The notes: generated by a model not told the origin, from the letters alone. A stretch of 64,000 bases of DNA from WTGA01 sp965214055 (GCA_965214055.1 OZ243931.1:2170001-2234000); one strand, 5' to 3'. Shown: positions 1-9,930, counted from the first letter of the stretch. Program-made: numbers and translations.

Positions 1-1713
1 TGGCGATATACCGAGCAGAGCAAGCTTGCGAAGATGACTTTCCGGTTTGCCCCTGAAATGGAGGCAGGATGGCTGGCGCAATCCCTCGCCTACCGATTGC
101 AGGTGTATGAAGCCGAAGATGTTTTGCAGGGTCCCTATATGATGACGGGATTTGATCCCCAAAGAATCGAACAATTGCTTGAATTCCTGAATCCGAAAAA
201 CGTCAATATTCATGTTACCGGCCAGACGCTGGAAGCAGACCGCAAAACCGAATACTACGAGGTGGACTATGCCCTGTCACCCATGAACCCCGCCACCACG
301 GCAAGGTGGGAAAATACCGGGATCGACCCCCGGCTCAGGCTGCCCGAAGCCAATCCCTATATTCCTGAACGGCTGGAATTGTTGGAGTCGGAAGCGGCGG
401 CGGATGTCCCGGAAGCACTCCATACCGATTCCGGGACAGTGGTCTGGTATCGGTTTGACGAAGAGTTCGGTGCCCCCCGTGCCAATTTCTATTTCAACAT
501 CATGTCGCCGATGGTGAATGCAAGTCCACGGGACCGGGTGCTCACCGAATTGTATGTTCGCATGGTCAACAGTCAGTTGAAGCATGTGAGTTATCCGGCT
601 TATCTTGCCGACATCCACTATGACCTTTATCGGCATGGCCGTGGTGTTTCGATGAGAATGAGTGGTTTTGAGGACAAGCAATCCGAACTCCTGGGTGCGA
701 TCACCGAAGCCATGGCGAACCTGGAACGGGATGAAAATCGATTTCTGGTGGAAAAGGCTGCCTTGCTCAGGGAACTGAATAATGTGACCCGGGACCCCCC
801 GTCATCACAGGCCGTGCACGAGGTGTACCGATTGTTGTTGAACCCGTACTGGACGGAAGAAGAACGAATCGCAGCACTGCAGGGCCTGCAGGTCGACGAT
901 GTCCTCCATTTTGCATCCCGATTGTTTGAAAAAGTGAAAGTTCGGGTTTTGTCCCATGGAGACGTGAGTGTGGACAAGACCAGGGAGAGAACCCGGATTC
1001 TGGATACGTTACTGGAAAAAAGTGAGCGGATAGATCATGTCGACCGGCCAGGAATCCGTGTGCTTGACCGCAAAGCCCGGTTTTTACGGACACTTTCTGT
1101 GGATCATTCCGACTCTGCACTGCTGGTCTATTTCCAAGGGCAGGATGACTCCAGGGAAGAGCGGGCCCGGCTTGTTCTTCTCCAGAATCTATTGGAATCC
1201 GACTTCTATACCCAACTCAGAACCAACCAACAGGCCGGGTACCTGGTGCATGCCAATACGATTTCCATTGATAATACGCCGGGGCTGGTTTTTTCCGTGC
1301 AAAGCTCATTGTACTCACCCCTTGAACTCAATGCGTTGTACGATGGTTTCATTGTGGACTTCAATCAGATACTTCGGGGGATGAACCAGCAAAAATACCA
1401 ACAGGTCAAGGACGGTCTGGTTGTTAAAGTTCTGGGACAGGACAAGAACCTGTCAGACCGTTCAAGACGGTATTGGAGAGAAATCGATCAGGAGGAGTGG
1501 GATTTTGAGAGCCGGGAAAAATTTGTCAAAGCCATCAACAGCCTGACCCTGGAGCACATGCGGGAGTACTATGAGTCGATTATTGTTGATCGCGGAGGTG
1601 AAATACTCGTGCAACTCCCGGGAATACAGGGCCAGACCCGGTCCGATACGATTCCCGGGTCCCCTTTCACAGTGATCGGCAGTCCCCTGGAATTTCGCGA
1701 GTTTGTGGAATAA
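1..1713 (+). CDS. M16 (pitrilysin/insulinase) family zinc metallopeptidase, C-terminal part
   Basis: The frame is open from base 1 (WRYTEQSK...), so the true start and the catalytic HxxEH domain lie upstream; about 570 codons are present. What is visible is the middle and C-terminal M16 domains of a large single-chain protease of the pitrilysin/insulin-degrading type. The stretch RTNQQAGYLV near base 1219 matches the family's substrate-contacting R...Q-x-G-Y motif in the last domain. Members are usually periplasmic or secreted peptidases that degrade short polypeptides; location cannot be judged here because the N-terminus is missing. pncC follows after 26 bp on the same strand. Confidence 0.85.
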   Translation, partial: WRYTEQSKLAKMTFRFAPEMEAGWLAQSLAYRLQVYEAEDVLQGPYMMTGFDPQRIEQLLEFLNPKNVNIHVTGQTLEADRKTEYYEVDYALSPMNPATTARWENTGIDPRLRLPEANPYIPERLELLESEAAADVPEALHTDSGTVVWYRFDEEFGAPRANFYFNIMSPMVNASPRDRVLTELYVRMVNSQLKHVSYPAYLADIHYDLYRHGRGVSMRMSGFEDKQSELLGAITEAMANLERDENRFLVEKAALLRELNNVTRDPPSSQAVHEVYRLLLNPYWTEEERIAALQGLQVDDVLHFASRLFEKVKVRVLSHGDVSVDKTRERTRILDTLLEKSERIDHVDRPGIRVLDRKARFLRTLSVDHSDSALLVYFQGQDDSREERARLVLLQNLLESDFYTQLRTNQQAGYLVHANTISIDNTPGLVFSVQSSLYSPLELNALYDGFIVDFNQILRGMNQQKYQQVKDGLVVKVLGQDKNLSDRSRRYWREIDQEEWDFESREKFVKAINSLTLEHMREYYESIIVDRGGEILVQLPGIQGQTRSDTIPGSPFTVIGSPLEFREFVE

Positions 1714-1739
1714 CCGGTAAATTGTTCGGTGGAACCGCA

Positions 1740-2246
1740 ATGACGAGATTGAAATTGCAAAATACGGTGCATCGGGTTTGCAGGGAAGTGGGCAATATCC
1801 TGACCTCCCGAAACCAGACCGTCTGCACGGTGGAATCCTGTACAGGTGGTGGCATTGCCTATGCCATCACGGCGGTTGCCGGAAGTTCAAACTGGTTTCA
1901 AAGGGGGTATGTGACCTACAGCAATGATGCGAAATCCGGCATGGTGAATGTTCCCCGGGAGTTGCTCTGCGAACAGGGTGCGGTCAGTATTGCGGTGGCT
2001 GAATCCATGGCCATGGGGGGACGGAAATCCGCTGGTTCCGAATTTGCACTGGGGGTGACCGGGATAGCGGGTCCAGGGGGTGGTTCCAGGGAAAAGCCGG
2101 TGGGTACAGTTTGTTTTGGCTGGGCTGGCCCCGGGGTGCTGGTCTCCGAGCGGATCGTCTTTGACGGCGACCGGGACCGGGTCCGAAGCGAGACCATCCT
2201 TCACGCCCTGAGTGGTTTCCTGGAAATACTGGAGAAAGCCGGATAG
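1740..2246 (+). CDS. pncC: nicotinamide-nucleotide amidohydrolase (CinA C-terminal domain family)
   Basis: PncC deamidates nicotinamide mononucleotide to nicotinate mononucleotide in pyridine nucleotide salvage. The protein is the stand-alone CinA C-terminal domain: TVESCTGGGIAYAIT near residue 27 and GVTGIAGPGGGS near residue 105 are the two family signatures. With ATG 1740 the length is 168 residues, as expected for stand-alone PncC; GGTGGA sits upstream. A TTG at 1722 would add six residues and is less likely. In many gammaproteobacteria this gene lies next to recA; here its downstream neighbour is the convergent bcp, 10 bp away. Confidence 0.92.
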   Translation: MTRLKLQNTVHRVCREVGNILTSRNQTVCTVESCTGGGIAYAITAVAGSSNWFQRGYVTYSNDAKSGMVNVPRELLCEQGAVSIAVAESMAMGGRKSAGSEFALGVTGIAGPGGGSREKPVGTVCFGWAGPGVLVSERIVFDGDRDRVRSETILHALSGFLEILEKAG

Positions 2247-2256
2247 CGGGTGCGGG

Positions 2257-2724
2257 TCAGGCACCCTGTATCGCCTGCAGGACTTTTGCTGGATGGTCCG
2301 CGGCTTTCGGAACCCTTCTCCAGTGTTTTTTGACGTTGCCGTCTGCGCCAACCCACACGGTGGAACGGATGATTCCCATGACTTTCTTTCCGTACATCAT
2401 CTTTTCACCGTACGCTCCATAGCGGGTCATCATGGTTCGGTCTGGATCCGAAAGCAGGGTAAACGGCAATTGGTACTTGTCGATGAATTTGAGGTGGGAT
2501 TTGGCTCCATCCGGCGAGACACCCAGCACAACCGTACCGGATTTTTCAATCTCTGGCCACAGGTCCCGAAACCCGCAGGCCTCCTTGGTACATCCGGGAG
2601 TGTCATCTTTGGGGTAAAAATAGATGACAATATCCCTGCCCTGAAAATCTTCCAATGAGACCTCGTTTTCGTCCTGGTCTTTCAGTGTAAATGCGGGGGC
2701 TTTCCCGCCTTCATGGATGGTCAT
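2257..2724 (-). CDS. bcp: thioredoxin-dependent thiol peroxidase, Bcp/PrxQ family
   Basis: A cytoplasmic peroxiredoxin that reduces hydrogen peroxide and organic hydroperoxides with electrons from thioredoxin. The 155-residue protein has the full Bcp layout: KAPAFTL near the N-terminus, then YPKDDTPGCTKEACGFRD with the peroxidatic cysteine (about residue 45) and the resolving cysteine five residues later, which is the PrxQ arrangement, and RSTVWVGADG near residue 121. Start ATG 2724 fits the family; no strong ribosome binding site is visible. It is transcribed toward pncC and is divergent from accA. Confidence 0.95.
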   Translation of the reverse strand: MTIHEGGKAPAFTLKDQDENEVSLEDFQGRDIVIYFYPKDDTPGCTKEACGFRDLWPEIEKSGTVVLGVSPDGAKSHLKFIDKYQLPFTLLSDPDRTMMTRYGAYGEKMMYGKKVMGIIRSTVWVGADGNVKKHWRRVPKAADHPAKVLQAIQGA

Positions 2725-2977
2725 GGTGGTCGGTACGATGGAAATTTGGATGGAAGAATATTGTAACAGCTGGATTCCGCCCTGTATTGAAAATACCGCC
2801 GGTTTTCAGCCCCAAGGCCGGGTCGACCTGCCGAAAGAACAGGCCAATGTGAATCGTAGCAGGAGCCGGAAATCATCCGTATTCCGGGCCAGACCTGAAA
2901 TAAATGACGGAAAATACAGTTTGGCATTGAAAATGGTTTAAAATCCAAATGACGTTTACCCCAATCATGAATCATTG

Positions 2978-3940
2978 ATGAGTCTGGATTACCTGGAATT
3001 CGAAAAACCCATCGCGGAACTGCGGGAAAAGATTGCAGAGCTGGAGCGTGTCAGCGGCAGCAGTGATCTGGATCTTGAGGATGAGATTTCAAAGCTCAAT
3101 TTGCGCAACCAGGAGTTGACCAAAGCGGTGTTTTCGAAACTGGGTGCCTGGCAGATCACCCAGTTGGCGCGGCACCCGTTACGGCCCTATACGCTGGATT
3201 ATATTGAGAGGATCTGTACAGGGTTTCAGGAATTGCATGGCGACCGTATGTTTTCCGATGATCCGTCCATGATCGCAGGACTGGCCTGGATCGATGAGCA
3301 CAGAGTGGCGGTGGTTGGCCACCAAAAGGGCAGGGATACCCGGGAGCGCACAAGAAGAAATTTCGGTATGCCCAGGCCGGAGGGATATCGCAAGGCCCAG
3401 AGAATCATGCGGTTGGCAGAAAGGTTCTCCCTGCCCGTCGTCACGTTTATCGATACCCCGGGAGCCTATCCGGGAGTGTGTGCCGAAGAACGGGGCCAAA
3501 GTCAGGCGATTGCACAGTCTCTGGAAGTCATGGCCAGTTTGAAAACGCCAATTATCTCCACAGTGATTGGTGAAGGCGGGTCGGGAGGGGCGCTTGCCAT
3601 CGGCGTATGCGACAAACTGGTGATGCTTGAATATTCCACGTATTCAGTCATATCCCCGGAAGGGTGTGCATCAATACTCTGGAAAAGCTCGGATAAAGCC
3701 ACCGAAGCGGCGGAGGCCATGGGGGTGACCACAAAGGAATTGTCAAAGCTGGGTCTGGTGGATGAAGTCATCAGGGAGCCCCTGGGTGGCGCACACCGGG
3801 ATTATGATGAAGCCGCTGAATCAGTCAAAGCGCGTATCGTTGATTTCCTCGAACACTCCAAAGGGGTTGCGGTGGAGGAATTGCTCAGGAATCGCTATCA
3901 TCGACTGGTCAGCTTTGGAAAGTTTAAAACCAAGGATTGA
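2978..3940 (+). CDS. accA: acetyl-CoA carboxylase carboxyltransferase, alpha subunit
   Basis: AccA, with AccD, transfers the carboxyl group from biotin carboxyl carrier protein to acetyl-CoA, giving malonyl-CoA for fatty acid synthesis. From ATG 2978 the protein is 320 residues, almost exactly the usual 319. N-terminal MSLDYLEFEKPI, RPYTLDYIE and the glycine-rich oxyanion region IGEGGSGGALAIGV (about residue 195) are diagnostic. A TTG directly before this ATG (2975) is in frame but unneeded. The stop codon overlaps the start of tilS by 4 bp, so the two are translationally coupled. Confidence 0.97.
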   Translation: MSLDYLEFEKPIAELREKIAELERVSGSSDLDLEDEISKLNLRNQELTKAVFSKLGAWQITQLARHPLRPYTLDYIERICTGFQELHGDRMFSDDPSMIAGLAWIDEHRVAVVGHQKGRDTRERTRRNFGMPRPEGYRKAQRIMRLAERFSLPVVTFIDTPGAYPGVCAEERGQSQAIAQSLEVMASLKTPIISTVIGEGGSGGALAIGVCDKLVMLEYSTYSVISPEGCASILWKSSDKATEAAEAMGVTTKELSKLGLVDEVIREPLGGAHRDYDEAAESVKARIVDFLEHSKGVAVEELLRNRYHRLVSFGKFKTKD

Positions 3941-5313
3941 TCGATCACCCTGATTATTCAGTTCAGGCATTGTCCCGTATCCTGTTTCGGGATTTTGGGC
4001 TGGCAGAAAATGCCGACATTATCCTGGCCTACAGTGGTGGCTGCGATTCCCAGGTGCTGCTGGATGGTTTGGTTGGAATCCGAAAAACTGCCGACATACG
4101 CATTACCGCGGCGCACTTTGATCACGGTTTGAATGACCGCTCTAGACAGTGGGCAGACCAGTGTGCTGCCTGGTGTGCATCCTACAACGTGGGATACGTG
4201 ACCTGTCGAAAAGTTGTTGAAAAAGCACCGGGTACCAGTTTGGAAGCGATGGCCCGCAAGGCCAGGTATCATTGGCTGGATTCCATTTCCGACCCCGGAC
4301 AGGTTATGGTTACGGCCCACCACGCCAATGACCAGGCAGAAACCTTTTTGCTGGGTCTTTTCCAGGGAAAGGATTTTGCACAGTTGGCAGGAATATCCCC
4401 TGACCGACCCCTGCTGTATCGCTCTGAAACACGGCTGATTCGACCGTTGCTCCCATTTCCACAAGTGCAATTACAGCGGTACGCGGAGCAAAATTGTTTG
4501 TCGTGGATAGACGATCCTTCGAATCAGGACACCCGATATTACCGAAACTATATCCGGCAGGAAGTTTTGCCGCTGGTGGTGCAGCAATGGCCCGAAGCGG
4601 TCACTGAAATGGGCCGTGGAGCGCGCTGCATCCGCAAGGTTGTCCAGCAGGGTCGGAAGCGAAGTGATACCTTGCTCGATGGGTACCGCTGCCCTGCAGG
4701 ACGAACGGTGTTTTGCCTGGCTGATCCATTGAATCTTCCAGAGACGAGGGATCTTTATCCATTCGAACTGGCTGATGTATTGCGGGCATGGATACACCAT
4801 GCCGGGTTGTCATTGCCATCGCAAATTCAATTTGATTCGATCTGCAACGGAATTCTTCACAGACGGTTTCGTCGGTCCGTGCTGTATCGCGGACAGGCGG
4901 TGATCCAGCAATTCGGCGGTCAGCTTTTTTTGCGCAGAGATGTCAGGCCGGGGAATCTGGAATCCCTGAAATGGCGAGGGAAGGCAGTGGAGATCCGTCA
5001 ACTGGGAATAGTCGTTGACATGCGCAGGTCCACGGGAGAAGGTCTGGACCCGGACCGGTTGCGGGGCAGGTCCGGGTATTGGATATGGAGAAGGGGGGGG
5101 GAGAAAATCCGGTTGCCGAATAGAAAACACCGGTCTTCGATGAAGAAACTGTTCCAGGCCCGGGGGGTGCCACCCTGGGAGCGGGACTGTTTGCCCTATC
5201 TGGTTGTGGATGACAAAATTGCCTGGGTGCATGGCATTGGTGCGACGCACCATTTTGTTTCCCGGAATGAACATTCCGGCATTTCTCCTGTATTTGCCAG
5301 GCTGGAAGATTGA
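3937..5313 (+). CDS. tilS: tRNA(Ile)-lysidine synthetase
   Basis: TilS uses ATP and lysine to modify C34 of the CAU-anticodon tRNA-Ile to lysidine, which makes it read AUA. The PP-loop AYSGGCDSQVLLDGL is at about residues 30-44; HFDHGLNDRSRQWA and TAHHANDQAETFLL follow as in the N-type ATP pyrophosphatase fold. The C-terminal TilS domain is seen in RLPNRKHRSSMKKLFQ and PPWERDCLPYLVVDD. The length, 458 residues, is normal. No ATG precedes the PP-loop, so translation must begin at a non-ATG codon, most likely TTG 3937, overlapping the accA stop. Confidence 0.95.
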   Translation: MIDHPDYSVQALSRILFRDFGLAENADIILAYSGGCDSQVLLDGLVGIRKTADIRITAAHFDHGLNDRSRQWADQCAAWCASYNVGYVTCRKVVEKAPGTSLEAMARKARYHWLDSISDPGQVMVTAHHANDQAETFLLGLFQGKDFAQLAGISPDRPLLYRSETRLIRPLLPFPQVQLQRYAEQNCLSWIDDPSNQDTRYYRNYIRQEVLPLVVQQWPEAVTEMGRGARCIRKVVQQGRKRSDTLLDGYRCPAGRTVFCLADPLNLPETRDLYPFELADVLRAWIHHAGLSLPSQIQFDSICNGILHRRFRRSVLYRGQAVIQQFGGQLFLRRDVRPGNLESLKWRGKAVEIRQLGIVVDMRRSTGEGLDPDRLRGRSGYWIWRRGGEKIRLPNRKHRSSMKKLFQARGVPPWERDCLPYLVVDDKIAWVHGIGATHHFVSRNEHSGISPVFARLED

Positions 5314-5483
5314 GACTTTGTTCCGGATTTGATACGCTTTCCTCCCGTCTGGAAACCGCTTGTGTGTTTCCCCAACCACTACGATATCTGGTGATACCCG
5401 GTTTATATTTCTGCAGATGAGATGGAGACTTTGGAATTTCTGGAGTGCGGCAGGTGTTCGGGTACGGATGCTAAATTCCCTTG

Positions 5484-7121
5484 ATGACTAAGTTTGTCTT
5501 TATCACCGGCGGCGTGGTCTCTTCATTGGGCAAAGGCATCGCCTCTGCCTCACTTGGCAGTATCCTTGAGGCCAGGGGTATCCGGGTCACGCTTCTCAAA
5601 CTCGATCCGTATATCAATGTTGATCCAGGGACCATGAGCCCGTTTCAGCATGGCGAGGTGTTTGTAACGGAAGATGGTGCCGAAACCGACCTGGACCTTG
5701 GTCATTATGAAAGGTTTGTGCGTACGACCATGTACAAGGACAATAACTTCACCACCGGGCAGGTCTATGAAAGAGTGATCCGCAAGGAACGTCGCGGTGA
5801 CTATCTGGGTGGGACGGTACAGGTTATTCCCCACATCACCGATGAAATCAAGGACTCTGTGATGGTGGGGGCCAGAGATGCCGAGGTTGCCCTGGTTGAA
5901 ATTGGAGGCACAGTGGGTGACATTGAATCGCTCCCTTTCCTTGAAGCCATACGGCAGATGCGGATAGAGCTGGGGAAAAAAAATACCCTGTTTATGCACC
6001 TGACCCTGGTTCCGGCACTTCATGTTGCCGGAGAAATCAAAACCAAGCCTACCCAGCATTCAGTGAAGGAAATGAGGTCGATTGGCCTGCAGCCGGACAT
6101 CCTGCTATGCCGGGCAAAAGAGACCCTGCCGGATGCGGCGAGAAAGAAAATTGCACTGTTTACCAATGTTGAGGAAGAAGCTGTCATTTCCGGCATCGAT
6201 GTGGACAGCATCTATGAAATACCGAAATTGTATGTAGAACAAAAGCTGGACCAGATCGTGACCGATCATCTTCATATTACCGCGGGACCCCCGGACCTGT
6301 CGGAATGGAACCGCGTTCTGGAAAACCGGGTCAATCCTGTTCATGCCATCAAGATTGCCATGGTCGGAAAGTATGTCAGCCTGACGGAATCCTACAAATC
6401 ACTGTCTGAAGCATTGATACATGCCGGAATACAGACACGAACTGCCATCAACATCCATTATGTCGATTCCACGGAAATAGAAGAACAGGGCACGGAGATG
6501 CTGGCAGGGGCCGATGCGATTCTGGTGCCCGGGGGATTCGGGGAGCGTGGGGTCGAGGGTATGATCCAGGCGGCGGAATATGCAAGGGTCAACCGGATTC
6601 CGTACCTGGGGATTTGTCTGGGCATGCAGGTTGCAACGATTGAATTTGCAAGGAATGTGGTGGGTTTGGGAAATGCCAACAGCACGGAATTTGACAGGAA
6701 TTCCCCCCACCCTGTTATCGCACTGATCACCGAATGGATCCGGGATGACGGTTCAGTGGAGTTCCGCGATGAGAATACCGATCTGGGCGGTACCATGAGA
6801 CTTGGGGCACAGGATATTCATTTGAAAAAAGGGAGCCGGTATAGCACGATCTGCGGCTCCGACGTGATTCGCGAGCGACATCGGCACCGGTATGAATTCA
6901 ATAACCAGTATATGAAGAAAATGGAGGATTGCGGCCTTGTTTTTTCTGGAATGACGTCCAATGGCCTGGTGGAAATCATAGAACTGGAGGATCATCCCTG
7001 GTTTATCGCCTGCCAGTTTCACCCGGAATTCACATCCACCCCCCGGGATGGTCATGTCATGTTCACGAATTATGTGAAAGCGGGTCTTGAATTTCAACGG
7101 GCAGGCGGTGGCCGTTCCTGA
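5484..7121 (+). CDS. pyrG: CTP synthase (glutamine hydrolysing)
   Basis: PyrG aminates UTP to CTP using ATP and glutamine. The 545-residue product has the E. coli length. The N-terminal synthetase domain starts FVFITGGVVSSLGKG, with DPYINVDPGTMSPFQHGEVF following. The C-terminal class I glutamine amidotransferase domain shows LGICLGMQ with the nucleophilic cysteine (about residue 377) and CQFHPEFTS with the catalytic His-Glu pair. ATG 5484 is chosen; the TTG just before it adds one residue. It heads the pyrG-kdsA-eno-ftsB run typical of gammaproteobacteria. Confidence 0.98.
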   Translation: MTKFVFITGGVVSSLGKGIASASLGSILEARGIRVTLLKLDPYINVDPGTMSPFQHGEVFVTEDGAETDLDLGHYERFVRTTMYKDNNFTTGQVYERVIRKERRGDYLGGTVQVIPHITDEIKDSVMVGARDAEVALVEIGGTVGDIESLPFLEAIRQMRIELGKKNTLFMHLTLVPALHVAGEIKTKPTQHSVKEMRSIGLQPDILLCRAKETLPDAARKKIALFTNVEEEAVISGIDVDSIYEIPKLYVEQKLDQIVTDHLHITAGPPDLSEWNRVLENRVNPVHAIKIAMVGKYVSLTESYKSLSEALIHAGIQTRTAINIHYVDSTEIEEQGTEMLAGADAILVPGGFGERGVEGMIQAAEYARVNRIPYLGICLGMQVATIEFARNVVGLGNANSTEFDRNSPHPVIALITEWIRDDGSVEFRDENTDLGGTMRLGAQDIHLKKGSRYSTICGSDVIRERHRHRYEFNNQYMKKMEDCGLVFSGMTSNGLVEIIELEDHPWFIACQFHPEFTSTPRDGHVMFTNYVKAGLEFQRAGGGRS

Positions 7122-7168
7122 ATTAATGTTGTTTACAGGGTAACGGGCCGGCTGGAATCTCCATTATA

Positions 7169-7999
7169 ATGGTGGCCATGGAAATTCCAGCTTTCAGTAT
7201 CAACCGGCAATCGCCATTCTTTCTTATCGCAGGCCCCTGCGTGGTGGAATCCGAAGAGATGGCCCTTTCGACGGCGGCCCACCTGAAGGAGGTGACCGCC
7301 AGACTCGGCATACCTTTTGTCTATAAATCCTCATTCGACAAGGCCAATCGAACATCCTCCCGGTCTCCCCGGGGACCCGGGCGTGAACGGGGATTGGAGA
7401 TACTGGCAAAGGTCAGAAATCAGGTTGGCGTCCCCGTGTTGACCGATGTTCACAGCATTGATGATGTACATCAGGCGTCCCGGATGGTGGATGTACTGCA
7501 GACCCCGGCCTTTCTTTGCCGACAGACGGATTTGATCCAGGCGGCTGCACGGTCCGGAAAACCGGTGAATATCAAAAAGGGGCAGTTTCTTTCTCCTCAT
7601 GAAATGCAGCATGTTGTCGACAAGGCGAAAGACGCCAATGCCGATGCAACCGTACTGGTATGCGAACGCGGTTCCAGTTTTGGCTACAATAATCTGGTGG
7701 TGGACATGCGCAGTCTGGAGATCATGAAATCAACGGGTTGCCCCGTGGTTTTTGATGCCACCCATTCGGTGCAGTTACCCGGGGCCGGTCAGGGTAAATC
7801 AGGGGGGCAGAGGGAGTTTGTCCCCGTTCTCTCGCGTGCAGCGGTTGCGGTTGGAGTAGATGGGGTTTTTATGGAAACCCACCCGAATCCGGACCAGGCT
7901 TTCAGCGATGGTCCCAACGCCTGGCCCCTTCATCGCATGGAGTCCCTGCTTTCCCAGTTGCTGGAAATTCACCGGAGCACCCATGGGGACACCGGATGA
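7169..7999 (+). CDS. kdsA: 3-deoxy-8-phosphooctulonate (KDO-8-P) synthase
   Basis: KdsA condenses phosphoenolpyruvate with arabinose 5-phosphate to give KDO-8-phosphate for the lipopolysaccharide inner core, so the organism is expected to make KDO-containing LPS. FLIAGPCVVESEEMA, YKSSFDKANRTS, KKGQFLSPHEM and DATHSVQLPG are family motifs. The start is uncertain: ATG 7169 gives 276 residues and ATG 7178 gives 273. A TATAAT hexamer at 7165-7170 overlaps the first ATG; if it were a -10 box the second ATG would be used. eno follows after about 110 bp. Confidence 0.96.
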   Translation: MVAMEIPAFSINRQSPFFLIAGPCVVESEEMALSTAAHLKEVTARLGIPFVYKSSFDKANRTSSRSPRGPGRERGLEILAKVRNQVGVPVLTDVHSIDDVHQASRMVDVLQTPAFLCRQTDLIQAAARSGKPVNIKKGQFLSPHEMQHVVDKAKDANADATVLVCERGSSFGYNNLVVDMRSLEIMKSTGCPVVFDATHSVQLPGAGQGKSGGQREFVPVLSRAAVAVGVDGVFMETHPNPDQAFSDGPNAWPLHRMESLLSQLLEIHRSTHGDTG

Positions 8000-8108
8000 T
8001 CAACAAAACTGATTTCTGACTGACAAAATTCTGATCAACCGACCCATGGACATGCGGTATGGTTCGGTGTGATCAATGACCAACTTGTTCGAAAGAGAGA
8101 GGCAAACC

Positions 8109-9416
8109 ATGTCAGAACATTCAGCAGCAATCAAAAATTTAGCGGCCATGGAAGTGTTGGATTCCCGGGGGAATCCAACAGTAGCCGTAGAACTGGTTCT
8201 CAATAACGGTGTGGTCGGCAGTGCCGCAGTGCCTTCAGGTGCGTCAACGGGCATCCTTGAGGCATTGGAGCTGCGGGACCGGGACGAAACTCGCTATCGG
8301 GGCAAGGGAGTGAGTCAGGCGGTCTGCAACGTCAATACCATCATTCGCAAAGCAATTTGCGGCCGGAACAGTCATGACCAACGGGTAATTGATGAATTAT
8401 TGGTTGAACTGGATGGTACAGACAAGAAATCCAACCTGGGTGCAAATGCGATTTTGGGGGTGTCTCTGGCGGCAGCCCATGCCGCGGCCAACAGTAAGGG
8501 CGAACCCCTGTACCAGCATCTCGGTACGATTTACGGCAGCCAGTCATATACCCTTCCGGTCCCGCAGATGAATATCATCAATGGCGGGGCCCATGCGGAC
8601 AACGCCATCGATTTTCAGGAGTTTATGATTTTGCCTCTTGGTTTTTCAGAGTACCGGGAAGCGCTGAGGTGCGGTGTTGAGATTTTTCATTCTCTGCGAT
8701 CGGTTCTGCTGTCTCGGGGTTTCAGTACCGGGGTGGGGGATGAAGGCGGGTTTGCGCCGGAATGCAGGTCAAATGAGGAAGGAATGGGTTTCATCATGCA
8801 GGCCATTGAAAAAGCGGGCTATCGACCGGGGGATGAAGTCATGATCGGAATTGACGTGGCCAGTTCCGAATTTTTTCAGGATGGGAAATACTGCCTCCAG
8901 GCAGAAGGACTCAGACTGGATTCAACCGGGTTTGCGGATTATCTGCAGGCATGGGTCAGCAAGTACCCGATCATCAGTATAGAGGATGGTATGGGAGAAC
9001 AGGATTGGGATGGCTGGGCAGAGTTGACAAAAAGAATCGGTAGCCAGGTGCAGTTAACCGGGGATGACCTGTTTGTCACCAATTCAAAGTTGCTGCAACA
9101 GGGCATTGACCAGGAGATAGCAAATTCCATTTTGATCAAGCTGAACCAGATTGGAACACTTTCCGAAACGTTCGATACCATGAAAACGGCACAGCAGGCG
9201 GGATATGGGACAACCGTATCCCACCGTTCCGGTGAGACGGAAGATACAACCATCGCTGACCTGGCAGTTGCTACCGCTGCTGGTCAGATTAAAACCGGGT
9301 CCCTGTGTCGGTCAGAACGGATTTCCAAGTATAATCGACTCTTGAAAATAGAGGAGGTGCTGGGGGACAATGCTGTGTATGCGGGAAGAGAGGTGTTTTC
9401 CCATCTAGAGCGGTAA
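8109..9416 (+). CDS. eno: enolase
   Basis: Enolase interconverts 2-phosphoglycerate and phosphoenolpyruvate in glycolysis. The motifs are complete: LDSRGNPTV, VPSGASTG, GVGDEGGFAP with the acid catalyst, the Mg ligands in IGIDVASSEF, SIEDGM and TGDDL, the catalytic lysine in ILIKLNQIG, and SHRSGETEDT. ATG 8109 is preferred to the in-frame ATG 8076 because the purine-rich GAAAGAGAGAGG lies just upstream and the protein then begins like other enolases (435 residues; E. coli has 432). The first catalytic-loop region reads TGILEALELRDRD, slightly off the common TGSREALELRDGD. Confidence 0.98.
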   Translation: MSEHSAAIKNLAAMEVLDSRGNPTVAVELVLNNGVVGSAAVPSGASTGILEALELRDRDETRYRGKGVSQAVCNVNTIIRKAICGRNSHDQRVIDELLVELDGTDKKSNLGANAILGVSLAAAHAAANSKGEPLYQHLGTIYGSQSYTLPVPQMNIINGGAHADNAIDFQEFMILPLGFSEYREALRCGVEIFHSLRSVLLSRGFSTGVGDEGGFAPECRSNEEGMGFIMQAIEKAGYRPGDEVMIGIDVASSEFFQDGKYCLQAEGLRLDSTGFADYLQAWVSKYPIISIEDGMGEQDWDGWAELTKRIGSQVQLTGDDLFVTNSKLLQQGIDQEIANSILIKLNQIGTLSETFDTMKTAQQAGYGTTVSHRSGETEDTTIADLAVATAAGQIKTGSLCRSERISKYNRLLKIEEVLGDNAVYAGREVFSHLER

Positions 9417-9441
9417 ATACGACGCGAACAGGGTAATCGGT

Positions 9442-9720
9442 ATGGGCATGAAATTACTCCATATTCTTCTCCTGGCACTTTTTGCCGGGACCCAGTACGC
9501 ATTGTGGCTAGGCGACAAAAATGTATTCGATTTGTATCGCCTCAAGGAGATTACAGAACAGACCCGGTTGGAGAATGCCGAACTGGAACACAGGAACCAG
9601 CGCCTGATTGCCGAGGTCATTGACCTCAAGGAAAATGGCGAAACACTGGAAACCATTGCCCGGTCTGAATTGGGTCTGATCAGGGAAGGGGAAATATTCT
9701 ATCAGGTAATCGAATACTGA
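9442..9720 (+). CDS. ftsB: cell division protein FtsB
   Basis: FtsB is a bitopic inner-membrane protein that forms the FtsQLB complex at the septum. The 92-residue protein has one N-terminal membrane helix (LLHILLLALFAGTQYALWLG), then a coiled coil rich in Leu, Glu and Asn (about residues 33-68), and the C-terminal LGLIREGEIFYQVIE segment typical of FtsB. It follows eno by 25 bp, which is the conserved gammaproteobacterial position. AGGG lies about eight bases before ATG 9442; ATG 9448 is a possible alternative start. A hairpin terminator follows at 9894. Confidence 0.93.
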   Translation: MGMKLLHILLLALFAGTQYALWLGDKNVFDLYRLKEITEQTRLENAELEHRNQRLIAEVIDLKENGETLETIARSELGLIREGEIFYQVIEY

Positions 9721-9893
9721 ATTCCATCATGATCGGTACCCTTTGCCCGATGGTATTGTGAGAAGGGTGATCAGTGGACTTTTTACAAACAGCAGGGACT
9801 ACCATTGCGCAAGGCCAAGTCCTGAAAAGGAGGGTGTTATGGTCTGAGAATCCAATGTTGCGTGCCGGTTCTTCATTCCATCCCCGACCAATG

Positions 9894-9916
9894 CCAGCCT
9901 GACCAGGCTGGGTTTT
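9894..9916 (+). terminator. hairpin terminator after ftsB
   Basis: CCAGCCTG at 9894-9901 pairs with CAGGCTGG at 9904-9911, followed by GTTTTC. In RNA this would be a 6-bp stem with a 6-base loop. It lies in the convergent gap between ftsB (plus) and ygfZ (minus) and probably ends the pyrG-to-ftsB transcript. The T-run is short, so strength is uncertain. Confidence 0.6.
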
Positions 9917-9930
9917 CGGTGGGTACGGCA